A DNA stretch of 64,000 nt. Source: Rhodococcus sp. CH91. GTDB taxonomy: Bacteria; Actinomycetota; Actinomycetes; Mycobacteriales; Mycobacteriaceae. Location of the stretch: the NCBI RefSeq assembly GCF_022554085.1, contig NZ_JAKFYR010000001.1, positions 496,001-560,000 on the forward strand, written 5' to 3'. A model generated the notes under the pieces. It saw only the letters and a list, made by a program, of their open reading frames with translations. It was not told where the DNA came from and did not search any database. The position numbers and the translations under genes were made by a program. Each line of letters begins with the position of its first letter. The first letter of the stretch is position 1. This document shows positions 56,603-64,000 of this stretch, in pieces.

Positions 56603-58218
56603 GCGGACACACCTGCCGTGACCGTGCCGGCGATCGCCCGGCGCATCGTCTCCTTGGCGTGGCGGGAGTGCGCGACGATCAGATCGCGCGCGGTGGCCTT
56701 GTCGCCCTTCTCGAATGCCTCGACCAGCTGGAGGTGCTCGTCGACGATATGCTCCTCGATCCACTGCGCGTCGCGCAGGACCTGCTTCATCAGCCGGGTG
56801 ACCTCGAGCTTGTCGTAGGCCTCGAGCAGCACGGGGTTGGTGCAGCAGCGGAAGAGGAACTCGTGGAAGGCCGCGTTGGTGTCGGTGAACACCGCAGCGT
56901 CGGTGAAGTGATCACCTTCGACCGAGACACCGGACGCCTCGGCGAGGATCCGGAACTCGACGAGCTGCTCGGGGGTGAGCCGGCCGATGGTCAGTTCGAC
57001 GACGCCGAGCTCGAGAGCCATGCGGGCATCGAACTGCTCGTCCGATTCGGCGACGGGCGGATGCTCTTCGCCGATCTCGTAGTTGCCGGGAGCCGGGTTC
57101 TCCAGCGCCACCGGGCGGCCGGTCTCCGCGGCAGCCTTCTCCGCAGCGGCCTTCTCTGCGTCCGTCGCCACCGGTGCGGTCGCTCCGCCCGGAGTCGCAG
57201 AGGTGTTGAACTTCTCGAAGTAGAAGTTCGCCGGATCGATATCGTTCTCGGACAGGTGGTTACGGACGGATTCCACCATGGGCGGGGGACCGCACAGGTA
57301 GATGTCGACATCCCCGTCGTTGAAGTGCGACGGCTCGAACAGACCTGTCACGTATCCGGTGTTGGGTGCGGACGACGACTCGTCGGCGACGCAGTAGTCG
57401 AACGTGAAGTTCGGCAGACGCTTCGTGTACTCCTCGAGCGTGTCGAGTTCGACGAGATCGTGGTCGAAGGTGACACCGTAGATCAGGTGCACCGGATGAT
57501 CGGACCCGTCGGCCTCGATCTTCGACAGGATCGACAGCAGCGGCGCAAGGCCGGTGCCGCCGGCGAGCAACAGCGACGGGCGCTTGCGCTCGCGCAGGAA
57601 GAAGCTACCGAAGGGGCCGGTGAACTCGAGGGTGTCGCCGACCTGCGCGCGGTCGCGCAGGTACTCCGACATCAGACCACCTTCGGTGATCTTCACCAGG
57701 AAGCCCAGCGAGTTCTCGTGCGGGCCGGTGCTGAACGAGTACGAACGGGTCGTCGGCCTGCCGGTACCGTCGTCGCTGCCCGGTACGCCGATGTTGACGT
57801 ACTGGCCGGGCAGGAACACCAGGTCGTCGCGGTTGCCGATCTCCACCGTGAACCCCACGACGCTCTCGGAGTAGCGGCGCAGATCGGTGATGGTCGCCGT
57901 GTACGTGACGGCCGCGGTCTTCGCGACCGCGGAGGTGCTCGCGATCTGCAGCACCAGGTCCGATTCCGGTGTCATCTGGCACGGAAGACAGTAGCCCTTC
58001 TCGGCCTCGTCGTCGGTGAGCGCATCCTCGATGTAGTCGCCGCCGTCGTAACTGCCCGATTCGCAGAATGCCTTGCAGGTTCCGCACGCACCGTCGCGGC
58101 AGTCGAGCGGGATGTTGATGCGAGCCTTGTACGAGGCGTCGGCGACGGTCTCGTTCGGCTTGACCTCGATGAAGCGGGTGACCCCGTCCTCGAAGCTCAA
58201 TGCCACCTGATATGTCAT
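56599..58218 (-). CDS. benC: Benzoate dioxygenase reductase fused to a C-terminal FCD domain
   Basis: A 539-residue protein; usual BenC is about 340. Residues 1-95 are a plant-type 2Fe-2S ferredoxin (Cys40, Cys45, Cys48, Cys80), 105-210 an FAD domain (RSYSFST), 215-340 an NADH domain (GGTGLAPLLS, CGPPPM). After an Ala/Glu-rich linker (about 345-385), residues 395-535 form an FCD domain, the sensor of GntR-family regulators, with Asn448, His452 (NAAFHEF), His495 (DEHLQL), Asp506 and His517 in the metal-ligand pattern. No HTH is present. The reductase moves electrons from NADH to BenAB. The FCD domain may sense benzoate, muconate or a related acid and gate the reductase, or act as a dimerisation module; this is inference. 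Confidence 0.9.
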   Translation of the reverse strand: MTYQVALSFEDGVTRFIEVKPNETVADASYKARINIPLDCRDGACGTCKAFCESGSYDGGDYIEDALTDDEAEKGYCLPCQMTPESDLVLQIASTSAVAKTAAVTYTATITDLRRYSESVVGFTVEIGNRDDLVFLPGQYVNIGVPGSDDGTGRPTTRSYSFSTGPHENSLGFLVKITEGGLMSEYLRDRAQVGDTLEFTGPFGSFFLRERKRPSLLLAGGTGLAPLLSILSKIEADGSDHPVHLIYGVTFDHDLVELDTLEEYTKRLPNFTFDYCVADESSSAPNTGYVTGLFEPSHFNDGDVDIYLCGPPPMVESVRNHLSENDIDPANFYFEKFNTSATPGGATAPVATDAEKAAAEKAAAETGRPVALENPAPGNYEIGEEHPPVAESDEQFDARMALELGVVELTIGRLTPEQLVEFRILAEASGVSVEGDHFTDAAVFTDTNAAFHEFLFRCCTNPVLLEAYDKLEVTRLMKQVLRDAQWIEEHIVDEHLQLVEAFEKGDKATARDLIVAHSRHAKETMRRAIAGTVTAGVSA

Positions 58219-58250
58219 GGCACGTGCCTCCTTTCGTGATCGGGGTCGAA

Positions 58251-58754
58251 CTAGACGACGTAGACGTCGACGATGTGGTGGATGTAATCGTTCTTCAGCA
58301 CGATCTTCTTCTTCTTGATGACCGGCTGCGCACCCGAGACGTCGAGCGTGAGGAAGGTCGTTCCGAAGTAGGTGTCGGTGGTGTTGTACCGGAAGTACAA
58401 CGAGAACCAGTTGTGGCGCAGGTCGATCTCGGTGCCGCGACGCTCGAGGATCTCGACGTTGGTGATGTTGTGACCGGTGCGTGGTTCGGGCAGCGAGGTT
58501 GCCGACGATCGGTCGGTACGGATGCGGAACACGCGGTCTTCGAGGCCACCGCGGTTCGGGTAGTAGATCAGCGAGATCTCGGTCTGCGGGTTCTCCGTGA
58601 GCTCACCGTCGTCGTCCCAGGCCGGCATCCAGTATTCGGCGTCGGGGTGGTAGCAGTCGAGCCACTTCTCGAACTCGCGGTCGTCGAGCAGTCGTGCCTC
58701 TCGGTAGAGGAACTGTTCGATGTCGGTCTGCGTGAATTCGTGTACGGCAGTCAT
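58251..58754 (-). CDS. benB: Benzoate 1,2-dioxygenase small (beta) subunit
   Basis: A 167-residue ring-hydroxylating dioxygenase beta subunit. IEQFLYREARLLDDREFEKW and WLDCYHPDAEYWMPAW are diagnostic for the family, as is the KKKIVLKNDYIHHIVDVYVV C-terminus. It supports the trimer of the terminal oxygenase with BenA. Sixteen bases separate it from benA; benC follows 32 bases later. Length is normal. Confidence 0.93.
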   Translation of the reverse strand: MTAVHEFTQTDIEQFLYREARLLDDREFEKWLDCYHPDAEYWMPAWDDDGELTENPQTEISLIYYPNRGGLEDRVFRIRTDRSSATSLPEPRTGHNITNVEILERRGTEIDLRHNWFSLYFRYNTTDTYFGTTFLTLDVSGAQPVIKKKKIVLKNDYIHHIVDVYVV

Positions 58755-58769
58755 GATTCGACATTCCTC

Positions 58770-60176
58770 TCAGATCAGTGCGGACGAGCCGGACCGGGAC
58801 TGTTCTGCCGCAGCGGGATCGGCTGCGGACTGTTCTGCCGCGACTGCATCGCGCATCGTCTCGAGCCAGTAACCGTGCTGGATGGGATACAGGCCTTCGT
58901 CCTCGGTCTTCACCCCGCTCGACAGCACCTTCGTCATACCGAGATCCTTCGCGACCTCGTCGGGCCCGTCGAGGACGTGGGTCGCGCCGCGGCTCATGTC
59001 GTTCCAGGGAGCGGCCGTGGCGAGATAGGTCTTCTGGCAGGAGCGGAACTCCTCGAGATCGTCCGGGGTGGCCATGCCGGTCGCGTTGAAGAAGTCCTCG
59101 TACTGGCGGATCCGATTGGCGCGGGCCTCGGGGCTCTCACCCTTGGGGGCGATGCAGTAGATCGTCACCTCGGTCTTGTCCACGGCGACCGGACGGAAGT
59201 GCCGGATCTGCGACGAGAACTGGTCCATGATGTAGACGTTCGGGTAGAGGCACAGGTTGCGCGACGCCCCGACCATGAATTCGGCTTTCTTCTCGCCGAA
59301 TTCCTTCGCCAGCTCGTCCTTTCGCGGGTACAGCGGTCGATCTTCGGGGTTGCCCCACCACATCCACAGCAGCAGGTGACCGTGATCGAACGAGTAGTAG
59401 CCGCCGCCCTGCTTGCCCCAGGTACCGGCGTCCATCGCCTTGGTCTCGTTGGAGGACTCACCCGCCGTGCGGCGTGCGGTGGTCGCGGCGTAGTTCCAGT
59501 GGGTGGCCGAGACGTGGTAACCGTCGGCGCCGTTCTCCGCCTGCAGCTTCCAGTTGCCGTCGTAGGTGTAGGTGGACGAGCCGCGCAACACCTCCAGCCC
59601 CTCGGGGGATTGGTCGACGAGCATGTCGATCATCTTCGTGGTGTCGCCGAGATGCTCTTCGAGCGACTTGACGTCGGGTTCGAGGCTGCCGAACAGGAAT
59701 CCGCGGTAGCTCTCGAAACGGGCGACCTTCCGCAGGTCGTGGCTGCCGTCGGTGTTGAACTGCTCGGGGTATCCGGCATCACGCGGATCCTTGACCTTCA
59801 ACAGCTTTCCGTTGTTGCGGAACGTCCAGCCGTGGAAGGGACATGTGAAGGTCGCCCGATTGTCCGTCTTGCGACGGCACAGCATCGCACCGCGGTGACT
59901 GCACGCGTTGATCAGGCAGTGCAGCTCACCGTCCTTGTCGCGCGTGATGACGACGGGTTGCCGTCCGATGTGGGTCGTGAAGTAGTCGCCGGCATTCGGG
60001 AGCTGGCTCTCGTGCGCGAGATACACCCAGTTGCCCTCGAAGATGTACTTCATCTCGAGTTCGAAGATCTCTTCGTCGGTGAAGACGTCGCGGCGGATCT
60101 GGTACCGCCCGGTTGCCGGGTCTTCGACGAGAGCGCCGTCGAGTCGAGCGCGCACGTGCTCCGCGATGTCGGTCAT
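58770..60176 (-). CDS. benA: Benzoate 1,2-dioxygenase large (alpha) subunit
   Basis: A 468-residue Rieske oxygenase alpha subunit. The ATG at 60176 follows GGAGG-type sequence; the frame is open further. The Rieske ligands are Cys92, His94 (CSHRG), Cys112 and His115 (CPFHGW). The mononuclear iron site is in [14 protein letters not shown] with the bridging Asp. It adds O2 to benzoate to give the cis-diol. First gene of benABCD; a 239-base gap with palindromic elements precedes it. Confidence 0.94.
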   Translation of the reverse strand: MTDIAEHVRARLDGALVEDPATGRYQIRRDVFTDEEIFELEMKYIFEGNWVYLAHESQLPNAGDYFTTHIGRQPVVITRDKDGELHCLINACSHRGAMLCRRKTDNRATFTCPFHGWTFRNNGKLLKVKDPRDAGYPEQFNTDGSHDLRKVARFESYRGFLFGSLEPDVKSLEEHLGDTTKMIDMLVDQSPEGLEVLRGSSTYTYDGNWKLQAENGADGYHVSATHWNYAATTARRTAGESSNETKAMDAGTWGKQGGGYYSFDHGHLLLWMWWGNPEDRPLYPRKDELAKEFGEKKAEFMVGASRNLCLYPNVYIMDQFSSQIRHFRPVAVDKTEVTIYCIAPKGESPEARANRIRQYEDFFNATGMATPDDLEEFRSCQKTYLATAAPWNDMSRGATHVLDGPDEVAKDLGMTKVLSSGVKTEDEGLYPIQHGYWLETMRDAVAAEQSAADPAAAEQSRSGSSALI

Positions 60177-60325
60177 GGGGGTCCTCCAGGTATCGGCGTC
60201 GTTCCGGGACGGACGGGCTGCGTCGACGCGGATGCAGGAGACGGCGGGCAGTGTCGCCCGGTCCTGCTCGGTCGTGTGCGCCCGGCAATACATCCACCAT
60301 GCCAGCATGTGTCTGCGGTCACGCC

Positions 60326-60350
60326 AGGCAAATGCCTAGGGATACCTAGG
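60326..60350. promoter_or_regulatory. Palindromic elements upstream of benA
   Basis: AGGCA-AA-TGCCT at 60326-60337 is a perfect 5-2-5 inverted repeat, and CCTAGG occurs twice, at 60335-60340 and 60345-60350, ten bases apart. They lie about 150-175 bases upstream of the benA start. Binding by BenR is plausible because LuxR-type activators bind such repeats, but it is inferred. The rest of the 60177-60415 gap shows no gene. Confidence 0.45.
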
Positions 60351-60415
60351 ACCCCGCGAAAAGGGCCGGAAGACTCTCGACTGCGTCGATCGCCGTGTGG
60401 GTGAGGCCGACGCGC

Positions 60416-61213
60416 TCAGCGGCGGCGGTAGCCGAGTTCGATGCTGAGTCGCTCCGCGCAGTCCGTCACTCGCTTCGCGGCGAGATCGCGGAACGAGGCG
60501 GGGGTGTGCCGGCCGGTCGACGTCGAACACGCCAGTACACCGACCGCGTACCCGGAAGGATCGAAGACGGGCGCGGCGATCGAGATGAGTCCGTCCTCGA
60601 GTTCTGCGGCGGTGATGGCGTAACCGCGAGTGCGGACCTCGGCCAGTTCGGTGCGCAGGTCGTCCGGGTTGTCGATGGTGGCGCTCGTGAGCCGGTCGAA
60701 GCGGGTCTCGTCGAGTACGCGATCGACCACCTCGGATGGCGCCCATGCCAGCAGTGCGCGGCCCATGGAGGTCGCGTAGGCCGGCACCCGGGTGCCGACG
60801 GAGACGTTGATGCTCATGATCCGGCGTACCGGAACGCGAGCGGCGTAGACGACTTCGGTGCCGTCGAGAACTCCGAGCGATGCGGATTCGGTGGTGTGCT
60901 CCGCGATCTCCACGAGCCTGGGCAGCGCGGAGTCCACGAGGGCATGGGACTCGGTGTAGTGCCGGCCGATGCTCAGCACACGGGGAGTGAGAGACCATCG
61001 CGTTCCGCGGGAGGTGACGTAGCCGAGTTTCTGCAGGGTGAGCAGGATCCGCCGGACCGCCGGGCGCGACAGGCCGGTCTTGGCGGCGAGTTCGGCGAGC
61101 GTGGGATTCGGATCCTTGTCGTCGAAGGCGTGCAATACCGCAAAACCGCGTTCGATGCTCTGAATGAAGTCACGGTCGTTACCTGGGCTGTTCCCTGGTT
61201 CGATCTCCGGCAT
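60416..61213 (-). CDS. catR: IclR family regulator of the catechol genes
   Basis: A 265-residue IclR regulator; the ATG at 61213 has AGGAGG four bases upstream, though the frame is open to 61483. The N-terminal winged helix is SIERGFAVLHAF then PTLAELAAKTGLSRPAVRRI, and the effector domain has GRALLAWAP and a C-terminal FDPSGYAVGVL. It is divergent from catA, as is the IclR-type CatR of Rhodococcus erythropolis, which controls catABC. Muconate is the probable effector by analogy. A 17-base palindrome lies in the gap. Confidence 0.88.
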   Translation of the reverse strand: MPEIEPGNSPGNDRDFIQSIERGFAVLHAFDDKDPNPTLAELAAKTGLSRPAVRRILLTLQKLGYVTSRGTRWSLTPRVLSIGRHYTESHALVDSALPRLVEIAEHTTESASLGVLDGTEVVYAARVPVRRIMSINVSVGTRVPAYATSMGRALLAWAPSEVVDRVLDETRFDRLTSATIDNPDDLRTELAEVRTRGYAITAAELEDGLISIAAPVFDPSGYAVGVLACSTSTGRHTPASFRDLAAKRVTDCAERLSIELGYRRR

Positions 61214-61268
61214 CCTGCCTCCTACCTGCGTACTCGTTGATGCTGCCCGATCCGGTGTTGACAAGTGA

Positions 61269-62249
<981 letters not shown>

Positions 62250-62262
62250 TCCGCCGCACGGA

Positions 62263-62291
62263 TGCCGGTGCTTCTCGGAGGCACCGGCATT
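62263..62291 (+). terminator. Hairpin between catA and catB
   Basis: ATGCCGGTGC (62263-62272) and GCACCGGCAT (62282-62291) form a perfect ten-base stem with a nine-base loop. There is no T run, so partial termination or mRNA stabilisation, giving more catA than catB, is likelier than full stop. Confidence 0.5.
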
Positions 62292-62352
62292 CGTGCCGAT
62301 CACGGCCTGCATGCACGTCCGTCACACCCCGAATCGATTGTGAGCAGTTCCG

Positions 62353-63480
62353 ATGTCCGACCCCGGTCTGAAGATCGCGTCCGTCACCACGACGATCATC
62401 GACGTCCCGTTGATCCGGCCGCACAAGTTCGCCACCACCACCTCGGAGACGCAACCGATCCTGCTCGTCGCCGTGACCACGAAAGACGGTGTCACCGGTT
62501 ACGGTGAGGGTGTCGTGCCGGGGGGACCGTGGTGGGGCGGCGAATCGGTGGAGACGATGCAGCAGATCGTCGATCGCTACATCGGCCCCTACATCATCGG
62601 GCGCGGCGTCGACGAAATCAGCGGTGTCATGGTCGATATCGAGCGCATCGTCGCGAACGCGCGGTTCGCCAAGGCCGCAGTGGACGTCGCGATGCACGAC
62701 GCCTGGGCGCGCAGCCTCGGCATCCCGGTCGCATCGCTGCTGGGGGGGATCTTCCGCACCGGTGTCGACGTGCGCTGGGCGCTCGGCGCTGCACCGCTCG
62801 AGGAGATCGTCGACGAGGTCACGCACAAGCGCGAACAGCGCCTGAATTTCAGCTTCAAACTCAAGATGGGTGCGCTCGATCCCGCTGTCGACACCGACCG
62901 TGTCGTCAGGATCGTCGAAGCGTTCGACGGCGAGGTCGGCTTCAGCATCGACGTCAACGCGCGCTGGGATCGGTTCACCGCGCTGCGCTACGTCCCGCAG
63001 CTCGTCGAGGGCGGAGTCGAGCTCATCGAACAGCCCACGCCCGCAGATCAACTGGATGTTCTCGCCGAGATCAACCGTCGCATTCCCGCGCCGGTCATGG
63101 CCGACGAATCCGTTCGGACCCCCCACGACGCGTACGAGGTCGCCAGGCTCGGCGCCGCCGATGTCGTGGCGCTCAAGACCACCAAGTGCGGGGGATTGCA
63201 ACGCAGCAAGCAGGTGGTCGCCGTGGCGAAGGCCGCCGGCCTGCGCTGCCACGGGGCCACCTCGATCGAAGGCCCCATCGGCACCGCCGCCTCCGTGCAC
63301 TTCGCGTGCTCCGAGCCGGGCATCGACCACGGCACCGAACTGTTCGGGCCGCAGCTGTTCGCCGTCGAACTGCTGCAGAAGCCCCTCGAGTACGCCGAAG
63401 GGCAGGTGCATCTGCCCGAAGGGCCGGGCCTCGGCGTCGAACTGGACATGGACGTCGTGCGGAAGTACGCGCGGTCCTGA
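62353..63480 (+). CDS. catB: Muconate cycloisomerase
   Basis: A 375-residue enolase-superfamily enzyme starting at an ATG. The catalytic KxK is in FSFKLKMG, and the three metal acids are in SIDVNARW, ELIEQPTP and MADESV; the opposite-side Lys is in VALKTTKCGG. It cyclises cis,cis-muconate to muconolactone, with Mn2+. It lies between catA and catC in the usual order. Length is normal for actinobacterial CatB. Confidence 0.93.
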   Translation: MSDPGLKIASVTTTIIDVPLIRPHKFATTTSETQPILLVAVTTKDGVTGYGEGVVPGGPWWGGESVETMQQIVDRYIGPYIIGRGVDEISGVMVDIERIVANARFAKAAVDVAMHDAWARSLGIPVASLLGGIFRTGVDVRWALGAAPLEEIVDEVTHKREQRLNFSFKLKMGALDPAVDTDRVVRIVEAFDGEVGFSIDVNARWDRFTALRYVPQLVEGGVELIEQPTPADQLDVLAEINRRIPAPVMADESVRTPHDAYEVARLGAADVVALKTTKCGGLQRSKQVVAVAKAAGLRCHGATSIEGPIGTAASVHFACSEPGIDHGTELFGPQLFAVELLQKPLEYAEGQVHLPEGPGLGVELDMDVVRKYARS

Positions 63481-63533
63481 ACCACCGGTCCTCGCGAAAC
63501 GGCGTCCCCGCCAGAACAGAAGGAGAAGAAATC

Positions 63534-63815
63534 ATGGCACTGTTCCATGTCCGGATGGACGTCGACATCCCGCGCGATCTGGATCCCGAGGTGCGAGCCG
63601 AGACCATCGCCGAGGAGAAGGCGTACAGCCAGGATCTGCAGCGTCAGGGCAAGTGGCCGCACATCTGGCGCATCGTGGGCCGGTACAGCAACATCTCGAT
63701 CTTCGATGTCGAGTCGGCGGACGAATTGCACGAGATCCTGTGGGGCCTGCCGCTGTTCCCCTACATGAACGTCGAGGTCACACCGCTGACGAAGCACGGC
63801 TCCGACATCAAGTGA
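63534..63815 (+). CDS. catC: Muconolactone delta-isomerase
   Basis: A 93-residue protein starting at the ATG at 63534 after AAGGAGAAG. MALFHVRMDVDIPRDLDPE and the central GKWPHIWRIVGRYSNISIFD are characteristic, as is the SADELHEILWGLPLFPYM run. It isomerises muconolactone to beta-ketoadipate enol-lactone as a decamer. It closes catABC; the downstream pca steps are not in the window. Confidence 0.94.
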   Translation: MALFHVRMDVDIPRDLDPEVRAETIAEEKAYSQDLQRQGKWPHIWRIVGRYSNISIFDVESADELHEILWGLPLFPYMNVEVTPLTKHGSDIK

Positions 63816-63849
63816 CACCGCGCGTGGACGTGTGGCCCATACTCGGGTC

Positions 63850-64000
63850 ATGAGCCTGCCGCTGCGCAACGTCTACGCCGAGCCGACACTCGCCGACCTG
63901 ATGCCGTCGGTGCTCTCGTCCGCGGGGGTCACCGGGGAGGACAACCGACTCGATCTTCCGCCGGCCGACCGGACGGTCGTGCTCCTGGTCGACGGTATGG
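63850..64000 (+). CDS. Alkaline phosphatase / nucleotide pyrophosphatase family protein, 3' end outside the window
   Basis: An open frame from the ATG at 63850 to the end of the window encodes about 50 residues. VVLLVDGM near residues 44-50 is the N-terminal metal-binding strand of the alkaline phosphatase / phosphodiesterase superfamily, in which the Asp binds zinc. It starts 35 bases after catC. Function beyond a phosphoester hydrolase cannot be said from this fragment. Confidence 0.7.
   Translation, partial: MSLPLRNVYAEPTLADLMPSVLSSAGVTGEDNRLDLPPADRTVVLLVDGM

Overview
The window is high-G+C actinobacterial DNA with many GTG starts, ATGA/GTGA stop-start overlaps, an Lsr2 nucleoid protein, Lsr2-type and FadR/IclR/TetR/MarR regulators and large catabolic operons. 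Gene content and order (catRABC next to benABCD-benK-benR-benE, several KstD-like flavoproteins, many FadE/FadD-type acyl-CoA enzymes) point to the genus Rhodococcus or a close mycolate relative. No tRNA, rRNA, CRISPR array, phage or insertion sequence was seen. No gap between genes exceeds about 240 bases.

Layout. (1) 1-10.2 kb: a plus-strand ring-degradation operon with a type I extradiol dioxygenase (cut at the window edge), three KstD-like FAD enzymes, an APH-like phosphotransferase, an SDR, a CocE-type hydrolase, a meta-cleavage-product hydrolase and a 102-residue protein of unknown function. The enzyme set suggests a steroid-like or other polycyclic or alicyclic substrate. (2) 10.3-22.2 kb: mixed housekeeping and accessory genes: TspO, TetR with a divergent carotenoid oxygenase, a second phosphotransferase with an extra C-terminal domain, an F420-type oxidase-like protein, HdeD-like and DUF72 proteins, MarR with a divergent FUSC exporter, Lsr2, nucleoside hydrolase, thioesterase and cyclase. 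(3) 22.2-39.2 kb: an acyl-CoA catabolic island with a FadR regulator, nitronate-monooxygenase-like enzyme, two crotonases, four acyl-CoA dehydrogenase genes (two of them double-length fusions with opposite domain order), three CoA ligases (one frameshifted), a double hot-dog hydratase, and a second copy of the 102-residue protein. Several promoters here share a 16-bp palindromic element. (4) 39.2-50.4 kb: M50-like membrane protease, AzlCD, a GT87 mannosyltransferase-like protein, an AztD-type zinc chaperone with a Zur-box-like site, an AAA ATPase, nitroreductase, GpsA, AraC plus a VOC protein, and a short UvrA paralogue. (5) 50.4-63.8 kb: benzoate to muconolactone: benE, benR, benK, benD, benC, benB and benA on the minus strand, catR, then catA, catB and catC on the plus strand, ending in a truncated phosphatase-family gene.

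How it works together. BenK and BenE import benzoate; BenABC makes the cis-diol, BenD gives catechol, and CatA, CatB and CatC carry it to the beta-ketoadipate enol-lactone. A LuxR-type BenR and an IclR-type CatR are the likely switches. The most unusual gene is benC, whose reductase carries a C-terminal FCD domain, a metabolite-sensing domain normally found in GntR-family repressors. The acyl-CoA island looks built to shorten a side chain or open a ring on a bulky CoA thioester, because its dehydrogenases come in the paired two-subunit style known from steroid catabolism. Substrates for regions 1 and 3 are inferred from families only.
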